IMG/VR virus record: IMGVR_UViG_3300020452_000320
Span: 1 to 64,000 of that record
From: a virus
Reading direction: 5' to 3' (one strand)
Length of the DNA: 64,000 nt
Shown: piece after piece, positions 51,201-61,000 of the stretch
How the letters are laid out: every line of letters begins with the position of its first letter
How positions within the stretch are numbered: position 1 is the first letter of the stretch
The notes under the pieces: generated by a model
Seen by the model: the letters and a program-made list of their open reading frames with translations, nothing else
What the model was told of the DNA's origin: nothing
Databases searched by the model: none
Position numbers and translations under genes: made by a program

Positions 51201-52328
51201 TTTATCTAAAATAGTACTGCTTCTACCCCAAGAACTAGTGTTCGTTGAAGTACCAGTTGGAACGAGAAACAAAAATTGTGGCGTACCATCAGATGTACTA
51301 CCGCTTGATGGCATTGAATTTACAAATACTTTTTGTATACTTGAACTACTATCATCATTTCCCCAAAGATAAGCAACATAATTTTTTCCATTTCCATTTG
51401 TTAACAATTCTTGAGCATTTCCATTACTGCCTGATTGATTACTTGCATCTCCTACAGTAAAATGAGTAGTTGTAGGAGCAATCAGTGTAGATCCATTTCC
51501 AAGATTAACATATGCATCTGCTGTGCCACCACCAGTACATACAGGATATCTACCAAATTTTGCATTAACATTCATACTTGCAGGCCAAGTACTCATTGTA
51601 GTAGTTTGATTTCCTACATTCCAATGAATAGCATCTTTATTATCAGATAAATTTTTTATGAACATGAAAAGTGGTTGTGATCCTAGTCCATGAGCAATTT
51701 GTCTATTTAAATTTCCATCGCCTGTGTATGTGACAATATCAAAAAAGTGCTGTTTGACTCTCCATGTCCATGCCATATATTCAACACCTCTGGTATTAAA
51801 ACAACCAGCTGATGTACTACCAGTACCATATCCTTCGGAAATACCAATTCTAAAACCATTAGTTGTATATTGAAACCAGTTGGAATCATTATTTGGTTGT
51901 ACTTCGGGGTGTGCATTATTTAACTGCCAAAATTTAGAATTGCCCCTTACAGAATCAAACATTCCGCCTCTCATCTCATTACCACCAGTTGTTCCTAAAA
52001 ACCCCCTAATCCAAGTCATAGAATTATTATTTGCTAAATCTATACCCAGATCAAACTCTCTAGGATAACCAGAACCAGTGTATCTTGTTGATGCCCAATA
52101 TTGATCAGTGTCTAAACTAGAAGAACCTCGTAGATCAACTCCAGTTTCTAATCTTTTATGTTGTCCAACTGCAAATGTATTTATTAAATGACCACCAGTA
52201 GTATAATTATAATTACCTTCTGCGGCATCATTAGTGTAACTGGTTACATTAAAAATATTATCAACATTATTTTCTGCTTGATCTTGATTAGCACTAGCAG
52301 AAGAAAGTAATTTTTTAACTCCACTCAC
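48267..52328 (-). CDS. Giant fibre-like protein with repeated YTGxGxxxRQI modules (DUF7483-like)
   Basis: A 1353-residue structural protein. Repeats of one module recur: IVTYTGDGNLNRQIAHGLGS near 190, AFKYTGNGSNNFNRQISHNL near 590, and VGYYLGTGTTTVNVNCGFSG near 1240. Each is followed by a F-M-F-I-K strand and a W-x-V/M strand. I associate the pattern with DUF7483, seen in fibres of marine phages. The paralogue at 53398-55815 shares them. It overlaps the following 185-aa gene by 4 nt. Likely a long, distal host-binding fibre; no enzymatic motif seen. Confidence 0.75.
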   Translation of the reverse strand: MSGVKKLLSSASANQDQAENNVDNIFNVTSYTNDAAEGNYNYTTGGHLINTFAVGQHKRLETGVDLRGSSSLDTDQYWASTRYTGSGYPREFDLGIDLANNNSMTWIRGFLGTTGGNEMRGGMFDSVRGNSKFWQLNNAHPEVQPNNDSNWFQYTTNGFRIGISEGYGTGSTSAGCFNTRGVEYMAWTWRVKQHFFDIVTYTGDGNLNRQIAHGLGSQPLFMFIKNLSDNKDAIHWNVGNQTTTMSTWPASMNVNAKFGRYPVCTGGGTADAYVNLGNGSTLIAPTTTHFTVGDASNQSGSNGNAQELLTNGNGKNYVAYLWGNDDSSSSIQKVFVNSMPSSGSTSDGTPQFLFLVPTGTSTNTSSWGRSSTILDKKMGMTNSTRYIQGAENMENGKVTYHGNTVNMLSFVDRNSTGVGLGTDGGTTYAVTSANPIGGGSGEQLAQILVLDPKNTYDNANDNAGLIFISNRRRHNHLGTGLPSGANQLTNNAYKWNDTRIFSTLDTRRDSSRKQYCALGNYRSFTTVSSGSASLYGSSGGESDGIQYIDKTGMGLGDQIQTTKDGRFVAVTIKKSHKFFDAFKYTGNGSNNFNRQISHNLGVTPAMIWIRHHTNNVTAPTFMWHKDMPNHFATVDHESSFQTPNFQNPGSGNQLYGNEIFGGTSSSLGTPTEDYIVINGDWTNNSQSAASASGMNVNGVIYEVYLFADQPNTGNIATGSYIGNGAGLTNYPTIGSQSNIDDNNATQHYGTETSGVNVDLGWEPQFVMIKAMTTSGEWIMLDTTRGWDRNEGNVLSLSRRNTNGNIGHYFDREFTHTHGMVGFPHARGFEVRGTGLNSDYRSWSGETQEWSRNWNKSGERYLYFAVRRPRKVPTAGNEVFATARGSADPHNTASIYSSKGEYKDFVQSDKQRDSYNSGVQDNGKWMGTTAFKPHENNHLVPITFKPDVVILSNVNHPANNASHHHIYTRLTGKIGHELGRLDSNPQYLNNGSNQGDLYNPFDGNGFGEIGTAGSGSLQSFYAKWTTNPNPSGSFQQSGTNQSEAQNYAMMFQRAPGFMDVTVDKITGQSGTLNSSSDVLTTKHNLGVVPEMIISKVFRPTIDSQYVQNAVGGGHPDKRWLGFDVRHKDMTNGLNDRMMINAGWGAWDKSMNINGNSTYNYGGYYADSSQSSNNTITTDNYGTVAHGSHTIGTVTASNSDLVYTGVDGTSGNIPKPTNQTNFYVQRIMFATLAGVSKVGYYLGTGTTTVNVNCGFSGGARFIIIKREDAAGNWYMFDAGNAGGYGTEGIATGNDMFTVLNQDHAHKTGVDVIDPYSQGFAVPANSYTNGTNQYSSSVAAAPINVNGARYIFLAIA

Positions 52329-52882
52329 GTTTTTAAATCCTGTCCTAATGTAAATGCATAAATTGTTGCTCCACCATCATGAGTATAAAATCCAAAAATA
52401 TCATGAGCTCCATTTAAAGAAGTTACTGATGGTGCATTTACTGTACCCCCTGCCCATTTGAACACATGACTTCCAGAGTTTGGCCAGTTAATGGAATATG
52501 GTGTTCCAGTTGCTGGTTGATGTAATTTTAAGGTAAAATAAAATGAAGTTCCATCTCCAGTATTTGGAGTATTATCTGGTGCAGGCACATTAGATAAACT
52601 AACTCCAGTAACATTACTAGCTAATGTATAATAAAAATTATTACCTTTATCGAAATCTAAATTTAAAGTTGAGCCTGATAAGGTTGCAGTTTGATAGTTT
52701 TCTACAATACCACCACTTCCTTTTAAATCATTTGCAAAATCAAACGCAGTTGATAATGCAAGTTTTGCTGGTGTTACATTTCCATCTTGTATTTCAGCAG
52801 TTGTAATTGCATTTGCAGCTACATCTTCTGCAACAATAACATTTGCACCGATTGCTCTTGAGTTAATTTTTCTAATAGGCAT
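52325..52882 (-). CDS. Small fibre-associated protein with KI/AVT repeats
   Basis: A 185-residue protein. Residues 1-45 contain ANAITTAEIQDGNVTPAKLA repeats, a trimer-forming motif. The C-terminal half is beta-rich: TGVSLSNVPAPDNTPNTGDG, then SGSHVFKWAGGTVNA and FGFYTHDGGATIYAFTLGQD. The same C-terminus (IYGFTVGQDIK) occurs at the end of the 301-aa protein at 61905, so these are paralogues. Likely connects or decorates fibres. A late promoter lies 23 bp upstream. Confidence 0.7.
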   Translation of the reverse strand: MPIRKINSRAIGANVIVAEDVAANAITTAEIQDGNVTPAKLALSTAFDFANDLKGSGGIVENYQTATLSGSTLNLDFDKGNNFYYTLASNVTGVSLSNVPAPDNTPNTGDGTSFYFTLKLHQPATGTPYSINWPNSGSHVFKWAGGTVNAPSVTSLNGAHDIFGFYTHDGGATIYAFTLGQDLKT

Positions 52883-52904
52883 TTTCTTTTATCCTGTTTT
52901 TATC

Positions 52905-52912
52905 TATTTATT
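52905..52912 (-). promoter_or_regulatory. Late promoter AATAAATA for the 185- and 1353-aa genes
   Basis: AATAAATA on the minus strand in the 38-bp gap upstream of the ATG at 52882, matching the NATAAATA form. Confidence 0.5.
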
Positions 52913-52920
52913 CAATAGTT

Positions 52921-53388
52921 TTAACTTGGGTATGTTGGCCAATCTTCATCTTTTAAATTAGGCCAATTTTTATGTTTTGGAATATCTCTTAAAGTTTGAC
53001 GATATGTTTTCATATCATCTGACATAGTTAAATCAGAAGCAGAAGTCCAATCAGTTTCTGATAATCTTTTATTTCTTTTATTTCTTAAAGCTTTTGCTGT
53101 TTCTTCATCTAATGTTTTTAGATATTCAGTTTCGTCTGCTTTTTTAGAAAATTTATTTACTTCTGTCCATGAATAAGAATATGTTCCATCTTTATTTTTA
53201 GAAAGACTTCCTTGTTTTGCAACTTTTAAATTACTGGAAGGAGTAGGTTCTGTCGGATTTGTAATCAAACTCCAACCAAGATTATTTGCAATTTCAATGT
53301 TTTCAGAACTAGGCATAATTCTTCCTTCATGTATTGATCTTATTTCATTCCAGTTTTTAATTTCTTTTGTTTTTTCGTTGTAAAACAT
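52921..53388 (-). CDS. Tail-fibre-assembly-like protein, copy A
   Basis: A 155-residue protein. The C-terminal half ends with LRNKRNKRLSETDWTSASDL, then MKTYRQTLRDIPKHKNWPNL and WPTYPS. The pattern RN-LL-TDW, YRQ-LRD-P and W-P is that of phage tail-fibre-assembly (chaperone) proteins. Two paralogues are at 56257-56556 and 57525-58031. It is placed directly after a giant fibre gene (53398-55815), the usual arrangement for a dedicated fibre chaperone. The N-terminal half is variable. Confidence 0.75.
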   Translation of the reverse strand: MFYNEKTKEIKNWNEIRSIHEGRIMPSSENIEIANNLGWSLITNPTEPTPSSNLKVAKQGSLSKNKDGTYSYSWTEVNKFSKKADETEYLKTLDEETAKALRNKRNKRLSETDWTSASDLTMSDDMKTYRQTLRDIPKHKNWPNLKDEDWPTYPS

Positions 53389-53397
53389 TACTTTCTC

Positions 53398-55815
53398 CTA
53401 TGCCCAAGCTGCAAATATATAATGGTCACTTGTTCTATTTATTTTGTCATCTGAACTTTTTATTTGAAACCCAGTAGTAGTTTGATCTATTATATCTGCA
53501 TTATTATAATTAGTTGAACCTACAGAGTCATTCCATTTGGTTTTGTTTATACCACTAGATGAACTATCAGTTCCAGTTGAACCAACATAAACTCCAGCTG
53601 CAGCTGCAGTTGGGTTTATTCCTGTGGCAGCACTATAAGAAGTTTCTGCAAAATCGTCATTACCACCAGTAGTAGAATTTACACTAATCCAAAGCCAAGG
53701 TGATGTTCTAGAACAGTTTTTAATCATTACCATTCTTGCACCATTAGTAAAACCACAATCAATATTTTTTGTAGATTGTCCATCTCCTGTATAAACACCT
53801 ATTTTACTAAGTCCAGGCACAGTTGCCCAACTCCACGCAATATATCCACCACCACTTTCATTTGGACTAAACCCATTATCATTATTATATGGGCCATCAT
53901 GAAGAACATTTCCAATGTAAAAATACGATATACCTGATGAATTTGGATTGGTAGGAGCTCCCCAATTTGCCCATTCACTTGTTCCCCAAAAATTATCTTC
54001 TCTTAATCTTGGAGCGTTATTTCCAAGATTAAGTAAATAATCATTTGTTCCATAGGATTGACCATATGCAATATCTTTATGAAACATAAGTGTGTGTGAA
54101 AAGTGATTAGTACCACTTGCATGATTTTTTATTTGTTTTACAATTACCATTTCTGGTTTTACACCTAAACTTGTTGCAATACTACGATTACTTACACCAT
54201 TACCACGATAATGTTCAAAAGAGTGATAACCAAACTTTTTTGTCCACATACCAAGTGAAAATTGATTTCTAGCTGTTTGACCAGCAGTATTATCAAAATG
54301 CCAATTTGTAGGCCAATAACCTGGCCTTCCAACCCATTCGTCCGAATGATTAGTATTCCAATGATAACCTGTAAATGGATAATCATATAAGCTTGTTGCA
54401 TTATATTGATTATTATAATTTATGACAGCTCCATTCCATGACATAAATTGAGAACTGAAAAGTAAATCTCTGTAACCACCAGTATTAGGAAAATTACTAT
54501 AATTAAGTTGTTGTGTTGGTTTAATATGTAATGCAGTATCTACTCTGTTAGTTGTACTAAATCCAGAAGTTGAATTTGCTCCTGTTGAAAAAACGGCAGA
54601 TTTATTTTCTGGTAGTTTTGTACCCTCATCATCACGAACCATTAAATGCATTATAGTTTGACCACTACCACCTACAGTTTTTTGCATAGTTCCGCTATGA
54701 AACAATTGTAATTGAGTTGCAGCTGTCATTTCTAAAAATTTAACATCACCAAATTCATCTTTTCTACCAGTTCTTGAATGAAAAATTTTTACACGATCAT
54801 CAACTGATGCTCCATTATGAGCACCATGATTAGATACAGTATGCATTCCATTAAATTTATCAGTTTGACAAAAATAACCATCATCATTATAATTTTTCCA
54901 AGCAATATATTGAGATCTCCATGGCGTGTTTATTGCATCTCCATTTGTAGGATTGCTACCACTACCACTTGCAGTATGATATCCACATTGAATTTTAGAA
55001 ATATGATCACCACCTATACCAGTATCGTGACCCCAAAGATAAGCAATATATTCTATACCATTATCATTTAGAGTAGTTTCATTAGCAGATGGTACTGCTC
55101 CACCAACACTAAAGTTTGAAGCAGTTGGTGCAGTTTGAGCCCAAGCACCTGTACTTGACCAAGACGTATTTTTTAAATGATGGCCATAAAGATGAGGATT
55201 AACTCCACCAGCAGATCCTCTATGATAACACATAAATTCAGAATTAGTTGAAATAGCTTTGCACCATATCATACCAGGCGCAGATCCTAGTCCATGAGCA
55301 ATTTGTCTACTTGATGCTCCATTGCCAGTATATTTTACAACATCAAAAAAATGTTTTGCCCTTCTCCAAGAATATGCTGTATAAATGTGTTGCATATTGG
55401 CAGTGCTGTTGCCTTGATAGACTTCATTTATATTTCCAGAATTACCAAGAGTAAATCCATAATGACCACTTTGTGTTACAAATCCTGTTAAAGAATTTGT
55501 TACTTGTGTAGATATATTTTCTGTGCCTGTATATGCATTACTTGTATATCCAGAACCAGCAGAAGTTCCTAGAATATCACCCTTTCCATTAGATATTTCG
55601 TATGTTGCACCTCTTTCAGTATCATAGTAATACCACATACCATCTTCTATAGCATTTGTGATTTGAACCATTCCGCCATGTGTTCCAATATCTACACCAG
55701 TACTGACAAAGTTAATTCCACCACGATAGTTGGTGATATTAAAAACATCACTTACTTCTCCATCTTGCAAAACACCAGAATGTGCTTGTTGCATTCTTCT
55801 TGCGATTGTACTCAT
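53398..55815 (-). CDS. Large fibre-like protein, paralogue of the 1353-aa fibre
   Basis: An 805-residue structural protein with the same modules as 48267-52328: VVKYTGNGASSRQIAHGLGS with PGMIWCKAI, SFEHYRGNGVSNRSIATSLG, and VYTGDGQSTKNIDCGFTNGA. It contains many Gly, Asn, Ser and Trp residues and no enzyme motif. The N-terminus IARRMQQAHSGVLQDGEVSD differs from the larger paralogue. The pair probably arose by duplication and gives alternative receptor-binding fibres. It is preceded by a 137-aa gene and followed by fibre-assembly-like copy A. Confidence 0.75.
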   Translation of the reverse strand: MSTIARRMQQAHSGVLQDGEVSDVFNITNYRGGINFVSTGVDIGTHGGMVQITNAIEDGMWYYYDTERGATYEISNGKGDILGTSAGSGYTSNAYTGTENISTQVTNSLTGFVTQSGHYGFTLGNSGNINEVYQGNSTANMQHIYTAYSWRRAKHFFDVVKYTGNGASSRQIAHGLGSAPGMIWCKAISTNSEFMCYHRGSAGGVNPHLYGHHLKNTSWSSTGAWAQTAPTASNFSVGGAVPSANETTLNDNGIEYIAYLWGHDTGIGGDHISKIQCGYHTASGSGSNPTNGDAINTPWRSQYIAWKNYNDDGYFCQTDKFNGMHTVSNHGAHNGASVDDRVKIFHSRTGRKDEFGDVKFLEMTAATQLQLFHSGTMQKTVGGSGQTIMHLMVRDDEGTKLPENKSAVFSTGANSTSGFSTTNRVDTALHIKPTQQLNYSNFPNTGGYRDLLFSSQFMSWNGAVINYNNQYNATSLYDYPFTGYHWNTNHSDEWVGRPGYWPTNWHFDNTAGQTARNQFSLGMWTKKFGYHSFEHYRGNGVSNRSIATSLGVKPEMVIVKQIKNHASGTNHFSHTLMFHKDIAYGQSYGTNDYLLNLGNNAPRLREDNFWGTSEWANWGAPTNPNSSGISYFYIGNVLHDGPYNNDNGFSPNESGGGYIAWSWATVPGLSKIGVYTGDGQSTKNIDCGFTNGARMVMIKNCSRTSPWLWISVNSTTGGNDDFAETSYSAATGINPTAAAAGVYVGSTGTDSSSSGINKTKWNDSVGSTNYNNADIIDQTTTGFQIKSSDDKINRTSDHYIFAAWA

Positions 55816-55833
55816 GTATTAGTCCTATCATAA

Positions 55834-56247
55834 CTATGCAACAGCATTGACAGCCAAAGCACCATAGAAAATTGTATTACTTACTTCATCTTTATAAAAA
55901 GTATAAATGTCTGTTTCACCATTTGCCATAATTGTAGGATTATCACCATCTGCAAACTTTACAGTAAATGCACTATTATTTGTAAAATCTATGTTAAAGG
56001 CTCCATTGGAATTGTTTCTTGTAATTCTCATAGTAAATCCCATTGCTTTTCCAGAGGGTATATTTTGAAAATTAAATCTAGTTTCATTCTGTGTTGCCGT
56101 AACATGAAATACATTTCCAGCTGATAAGTCAACATTTATGGTATCTGGACTACTACCACCAGCAGTAAGTGCAACTGACTTTTCTACTATTGAATCATCA
56201 TGTACAATATCTAATGATACGGCTGGTTCTGTTCCTATAAATGGCAT
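55834..56247 (-). CDS. Small fibre-associated beta protein
   Basis: A 137-residue protein: PFIGTEPAVSLDIVHDDSIV at the start; then VDLSAGNVFHVTATQNETRF, NFQNIPSGKAMGFTMRITRN and IMANGETDIYTFYKDEVSN. It resembles the C-terminal beta domain of the 185- and 301-aa proteins (vtltqNt-f-N-P-g-a-----l). Likely a small structural domain of fibres; function unknown. Confidence 0.65.
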   Translation of the reverse strand: MPFIGTEPAVSLDIVHDDSIVEKSVALTAGGSSPDTINVDLSAGNVFHVTATQNETRFNFQNIPSGKAMGFTMRITRNNSNGAFNIDFTNNSAFTVKFADGDNPTIMANGETDIYTFYKDEVSNTIFYGALAVNAVA

Positions 56248-56256
56248 TTTATCTTC

Positions 56257-56556
56257 CTAACTAGGTTTAGTTGGCCAATCAGAAGATTCTAAATTAGGCC
56301 AGTTTTTATGTGTTGGTAAATCTCTTAGAGCTTTTCTATACGTTTTCATTTTTGCAGACATGGTAACATCTGAATTTGCTGTCCAATCAGTTTCTTGTAA
56401 GAGTTTATTTCTTTCTGCTCTCATTTCTGATTTTTGCATTTCTAGTATTTCAGCATCTATTTTTGATTGTGAAGGACGATATTGACTTGAATGCCTTGGA
56501 TCATTTTCATAAACTTCCATAATTTCGCCGTCTACAATAATTTTTTCTGTAGCCAT
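56257..56556 (-). CDS. Tail-fibre-assembly-like protein, copy B (short)
   Basis: A 99-residue version of the fibre-assembly-like family. It retains the C-terminal signature RAERNKLLQETDWTANSDVT, MKTYRKALRDLPTHKNWPNL and WPTKPS but has only a 40-residue variable N-terminus. Its ATG overlaps the end of the 319-aa fibre gene by 1 nt, which suggests a dedicated chaperone for that protein. Confidence 0.75.
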   Translation of the reverse strand: MATEKIIVDGEIMEVYENDPRHSSQYRPSQSKIDAEILEMQKSEMRAERNKLLQETDWTANSDVTMSAKMKTYRKALRDLPTHKNWPNLESSDWPTKPS

Positions 56557-57515
56557 TATGTCGCTCCTATTCTTAATACTCTATAAGTTCCAGAAAATGT
56601 ATTACTTGTTAAATTATTATCTATAATTTTAAATGATGTTATGTCATTATAAGAACCTGTGGAACTATGAACGGCGCCTTGTGTTTCAGTATATCTTGAA
56701 TATGAGGATGTACTATTACCATCCCAAAAACCCCATGCTCTAGACCAATATCGTACTCTTTTCCAAATATGAGTGCCTGTGCCTACTTTTGGTTGTGTAA
56801 TATAAACATCAAATGTCGTACTAGTTTGGTTACTAGTATTACCAACTTGACTTACTGGCATAGAGTGAGCAAGAGCACCACGATCCACATTATTATAATT
56901 ATTAATTACCCAAGTAGTAGAATTACCATCAATTTGCCTTCTATAGTGAACAACTGGATTTTCTACTGTGCCAGCTCCAGCACCATAATAAAATTGAATT
57001 GCTGGAGTTATAGTAAGATTCGTTGAACCTTCTGTTCTTAAATTAAATAATAAAAGTCTATACAAATAATTTTGATCAAATGATTGAGTAATAGAAGTTA
57101 CACTAGAAAAATTACCACCAGCTACCTCTTCCCATGCTCCACTTCCAGGCAAACTACTAAGTTGTGACCAAATTAATCCACCAGGCTGACCAGAGTCAGC
57201 TGACAAAACATAGTTATTTGTTGGAGCATTACCAGCGTGTAATTTTGCTTCACTTACTGCTTCGCTTGCAAGTTTTCCTTGTGTAACAGCTAAATTATTA
57301 ATTTTATTTGTAGTAACTGCATCATTATTTAATTTTGCATCTGTAACTGCACTAGCATTTATCTTTGCAGTATGCACAGAGTTATCTACAAGTTCAGTGG
57401 TATTGATTGCATTGGGTGCCAATTTTGCATTAGTAACGGCATCATCTACAAGGTTATCTGTACTTACTGCATTATTTTTTATTACATTTACTGGTTGTTT
57501 TCCTAAATAAGGCAT
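56556..57515 (-). CDS. Fibre-like protein with AVT/KL repeats
   Basis: A 319-residue protein. Residues 10-95 carry about seven copies of an 11-12-residue repeat, e.g. NAVSTDNLVDDAVTNAKLAP and DAKLNNDAVTTNKINNLAVT. The repeats probably form a trimeric shaft. The C-terminal part has GSGAWEEVAGGNFSSVTSIT and beta strands ending TFSGTYRVLRIGAT, a domain found in many marine phage fibres. The following assembly-like gene (copy B) may be its chaperone. Confidence 0.75.
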   Translation of the reverse strand: MPYLGKQPVNVIKNNAVSTDNLVDDAVTNAKLAPNAINTTELVDNSVHTAKINASAVTDAKLNNDAVTTNKINNLAVTQGKLASEAVSEAKLHAGNAPTNNYVLSADSGQPGGLIWSQLSSLPGSGAWEEVAGGNFSSVTSITQSFDQNYLYRLLLFNLRTEGSTNLTITPAIQFYYGAGAGTVENPVVHYRRQIDGNSTTWVINNYNNVDRGALAHSMPVSQVGNTSNQTSTTFDVYITQPKVGTGTHIWKRVRYWSRAWGFWDGNSTSSYSRYTETQGAVHSSTGSYNDITSFKIIDNNLTSNTFSGTYRVLRIGAT

Positions 57516-57524
57516 CTTAATTTC

Positions 57525-58031
57525 CTATGAAAGAGTGGGCCAATCTGATTCTTTTAAATCAGGCCAATTTGAGTGTGTCGGTAAATCTCTTAAAGCTTGT
57601 CGATATGTTTTTACTTTTGCACTCATTGTTATGTCTGATAGTCCATAATGATCTGTTTGTCTTAATAACAAATCTCTTTTTGCTCTATTTGGAACTTCAA
57701 ACTTATCAGTAAGACTTTTTATATATGCATCATCTTGAGATTTTTTTGTTACTGTTTTTCCGTCTGCATCTTTATATGATTTATGCCTATTAACAATTAA
57801 CCACTTTTTTACCCATTGGTTTTGGTCATTTTTTTCTATTCCTTCAAAAGAAAGAACTTTTAAATTATCAAAAGAAGGCTGTGGCACCTCTCCATTATAT
57901 AAAACTTCCCAACCAAAATGCTTTGCAATATCATCTGATGGAGTTTTTGGAAAACTTGTAGTTGGATTCTGATTTACAATATCAGACCAATTTGCAGTTA
58001 TCTTTGTTTTTTCATTATAGTATTCTACCAT
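57525..58031 (-). CDS. Tail-fibre-assembly-like protein, copy C
   Basis: A 168-residue copy with the family C-terminus: NRAKRDLLLRQTDHYGLSDI, VKTYRQALRDLPTHSNWPDL and WPTLS. The N-terminal YNEKTKITANWSDIV parallels YNEKTKEIKNWNEI of copy A, so A and C are closest in that part. The ATG at 58031 is preferred: AGGAG lies 7 nt upstream; a TTG one codon earlier has worse spacing. It follows the 1279-aa fibre gene. Confidence 0.75.
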   Translation of the reverse strand: MVEYYNEKTKITANWSDIVNQNPTTSFPKTPSDDIAKHFGWEVLYNGEVPQPSFDNLKVLSFEGIEKNDQNQWVKKWLIVNRHKSYKDADGKTVTKKSQDDAYIKSLTDKFEVPNRAKRDLLLRQTDHYGLSDITMSAKVKTYRQALRDLPTHSNWPDLKESDWPTLS

Positions 58032-58051
58032 CAATTTCTCCTAATCTATTC

Positions 58052-58059
58052 TATTTATA
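58052..58059 (-). promoter_or_regulatory. Late promoter TATAAATA for copy C and the 319-aa fibre
   Basis: An exact late octamer on the minus strand overlapping the stop codon of the 1279-aa gene, 21 bp before the ATG at 58031. Confidence 0.65.
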
Positions 58060-61000
58060 CTGCATCCCATTCCATTTTGGATTGAGGCATATTTCCACAG
58101 ACAGTTCTATAAAATTTTACATGACCAGAATTTGAATTACTTGCTTGTGAAGTGTAAAGACCACCACTCCAAGTAGCACTTGAATAATTTGAATTGAAAA
58201 CAACTTGTAAAATTCTAAACTGAAGAGTTGATGCACTAGCATTTTCATAGTCCAGTATGGCCCATATCTTTCCAGTAGAAGTTACAACCATTTGTTTTAT
58301 CTGTTTGTTATTTGGATTTACACTTGAAGGAGCTTCAAAAGGCTGACCACTTCCAGAAGATGTATTAAGAATAGTTTTTGTTCCTAAGTTAATTCCAAGA
58401 AATCCTGCTTTAGCATAACCACTATCTTGTTTTGGTAAACAAAGTATTCCGCCTGGAGCAACACAGGCAGCCCAATCTGAATTTTTACAACCTTCTGCTG
58501 TTCCTATTTTTGTATTACTTCCACCTATAACATTATTATAACTGTTTTGTCCAGACTCACATTGACTTACATAATGAGTTACAGTATTTGTATTATCATT
58601 TGCAGTAGTGTGTTCTGGTTCAGGCATATAAACATATGTTCCTTCATTATATGTTGTTACACCATGAAATGCACCTTTATAATACCAAACACATCTAATA
58701 CCCTCTTCATTGTTATCTGAACTTACTGTTACTGTTTGACTAGTTTTTAATTTTACTTGAGCATGATATAAACGATCAGCTTTGGCTGAAGGGGGAATAC
58801 TAGTATGGTGATTTGTATTAGAATCCCCATAGCCTGGACTATCATACTGAGCAACATTATAACCGAAAGAACTTCCAAGACCTGTTCCCCAAGAGGGTAA
58901 CGCACCTATTCTATTTTGACCATGAGGATAACCACCATGATTTTGCCTATATCCACCATTACTATTGTCATATGGGTGTGTATTACCATCAATAGTCATA
59001 CCAGAAAAATATACTTGAGAACCTCTATTTGGTAATGTAGGATCAGCTATATCTTGATTAACTGAAGTACTTTTTCCATTTAAAGTAACATTTCTTACTT
59101 CACCAGCTAAAATTCCATGTTTTTCCTGTCCATTAGGTCTACTACTATTAAAACTACTACACCAAGGAATTAAATATACATTATTAGCTTCATTAACTGC
59201 TGATTCCCAATTGCCTGAACCACCATATATTGCCCCATAATTTTCATCTTGAGCACATCTAGGAGTACTGTTAGCACCAGTAGAGCTAGGTAGACTATAA
59301 TCAGTTCCAGGCCAAGCACTGCCACTATGCATATTTCCTACTCTCAAGGAGCTCATGCTATTAGCTGGTACTGCTACTACTCTTGAAAAAATCGCATTTG
59401 GAGTGGCAGTATTAGTAACTTGTTGAAAATTATAAGAATCTCCACTATTAAAATCTCTTCTTCCTACACAAATAACATTATCTCTTTTATTATCATAAAC
59501 TAAATTTACCTCACTCCAAAATCCAGTATCACCAGCATTATTAACGGCGGTATAACCAGCATAATTATTACCGCCCCAGCCACCACTGTCAACATTAGTA
59601 TGACCACTAAAAAGACCATACCAATACATTTCTCTATGTTGTGGATAAGTGTAGTTTGGATTAGCACCAGCACTATCTGCTAATTTCATATCATTAATTT
59701 TATGTGGGTGGGGCCCTGTTACTCCAGCAACTAATTCAGTTCCATCTGTTCCAGTATGAAATCTAATTAAAGTATGACAAGACGCTAAAGTATGGTAACT
59801 TCCATTGTAAACTGTGGCCTTTAATGCTAAATATACTCTACTGTCATCACCATAAATCATGTCAAAAGTAGTATCTCCCACACGATCATATCCTACATCA
59901 TGGGAAATTGGTGAAGAGTTTGTCACAATACTTGTATTTGCTCCCTCACTAAAAGTTATAGATGGAAAGAACTTTCTTTTATCTACGCTACCGCCGCCCG
60001 ATACACCAGTTTGAGCAGTAAGGTTAGCATTCGGATTTATTAAAGAATGACCAGTATTAAGTGCATGAGCTCCTTGATTTGCAAAATCGTTTGATGTTAT
60101 ATTACTTCTAGTATTTGGATTAATTGCATATATAGTCGTATTTTCTCTAAGATAAATGGTATCTGCTGGAACATCTTGCATATAAGAATGTCCTTGATCT
60201 AACCATCTAGTTTTTCCTAGAGCTCTAGAGTCATTAAAAGTTTTATCATTTAAACTAATATTGCCTGTAATACCACCAGTTTGATAGTATATTCCAGTTC
60301 CACTATTTAATGATCCAGGCACAATTATACTATCACCCCAAGAAATAGATCTTCTATCAAAATTATTTGCATCTGGTTGACCAATATAAAGTTCATGCAT
60401 TCTAAACCCACCATGAGGCGATATTTGAGTAGTAGATTCATTCTCTGTAATACCAAATATTCTTCCACTTTTTGTTTGAACAAAGGTTTCAAGATGTTTA
60501 TTATTCGGATTATTTGCTAGTGGTAAAAGTTCACAAACTGCATCTGCTGAAAGAGCTGCTTGTGCTTGTGATCCAAGATTGTTATAATAATCCGCTGCTC
60601 CTGTATGCTTTGACACATAATGATTTGGGTTTCTTCTATCTATATCTAATATCTGTACTCCAGCACCACTATGAGTGCTTGTAAAATCTGGAAATGCAGT
60701 ATTGTTACGATCATAGGTATTACTAAAATTTGGGGAGCCCAAATATCTAGTTATTAAAATACCAGAGTGTTCGCCTGAAAGCATTGTTCTGTTTATAGAA
60801 CCACCACCGCCAGCATATCCTTTACCATACTGAACTGGTTTATGACCATCTTCTGGTAATATATGAAAATAACCATCACCAGCGACAATAATAAACTGCC
60901 CAGGCGTATTATTACTTGTATTACCAGGCCTGTAATACATATCTCTAATACCACCTATAGTACCAGAAGTATATGTAGCTTTCCAACTGGTCACATTGCT

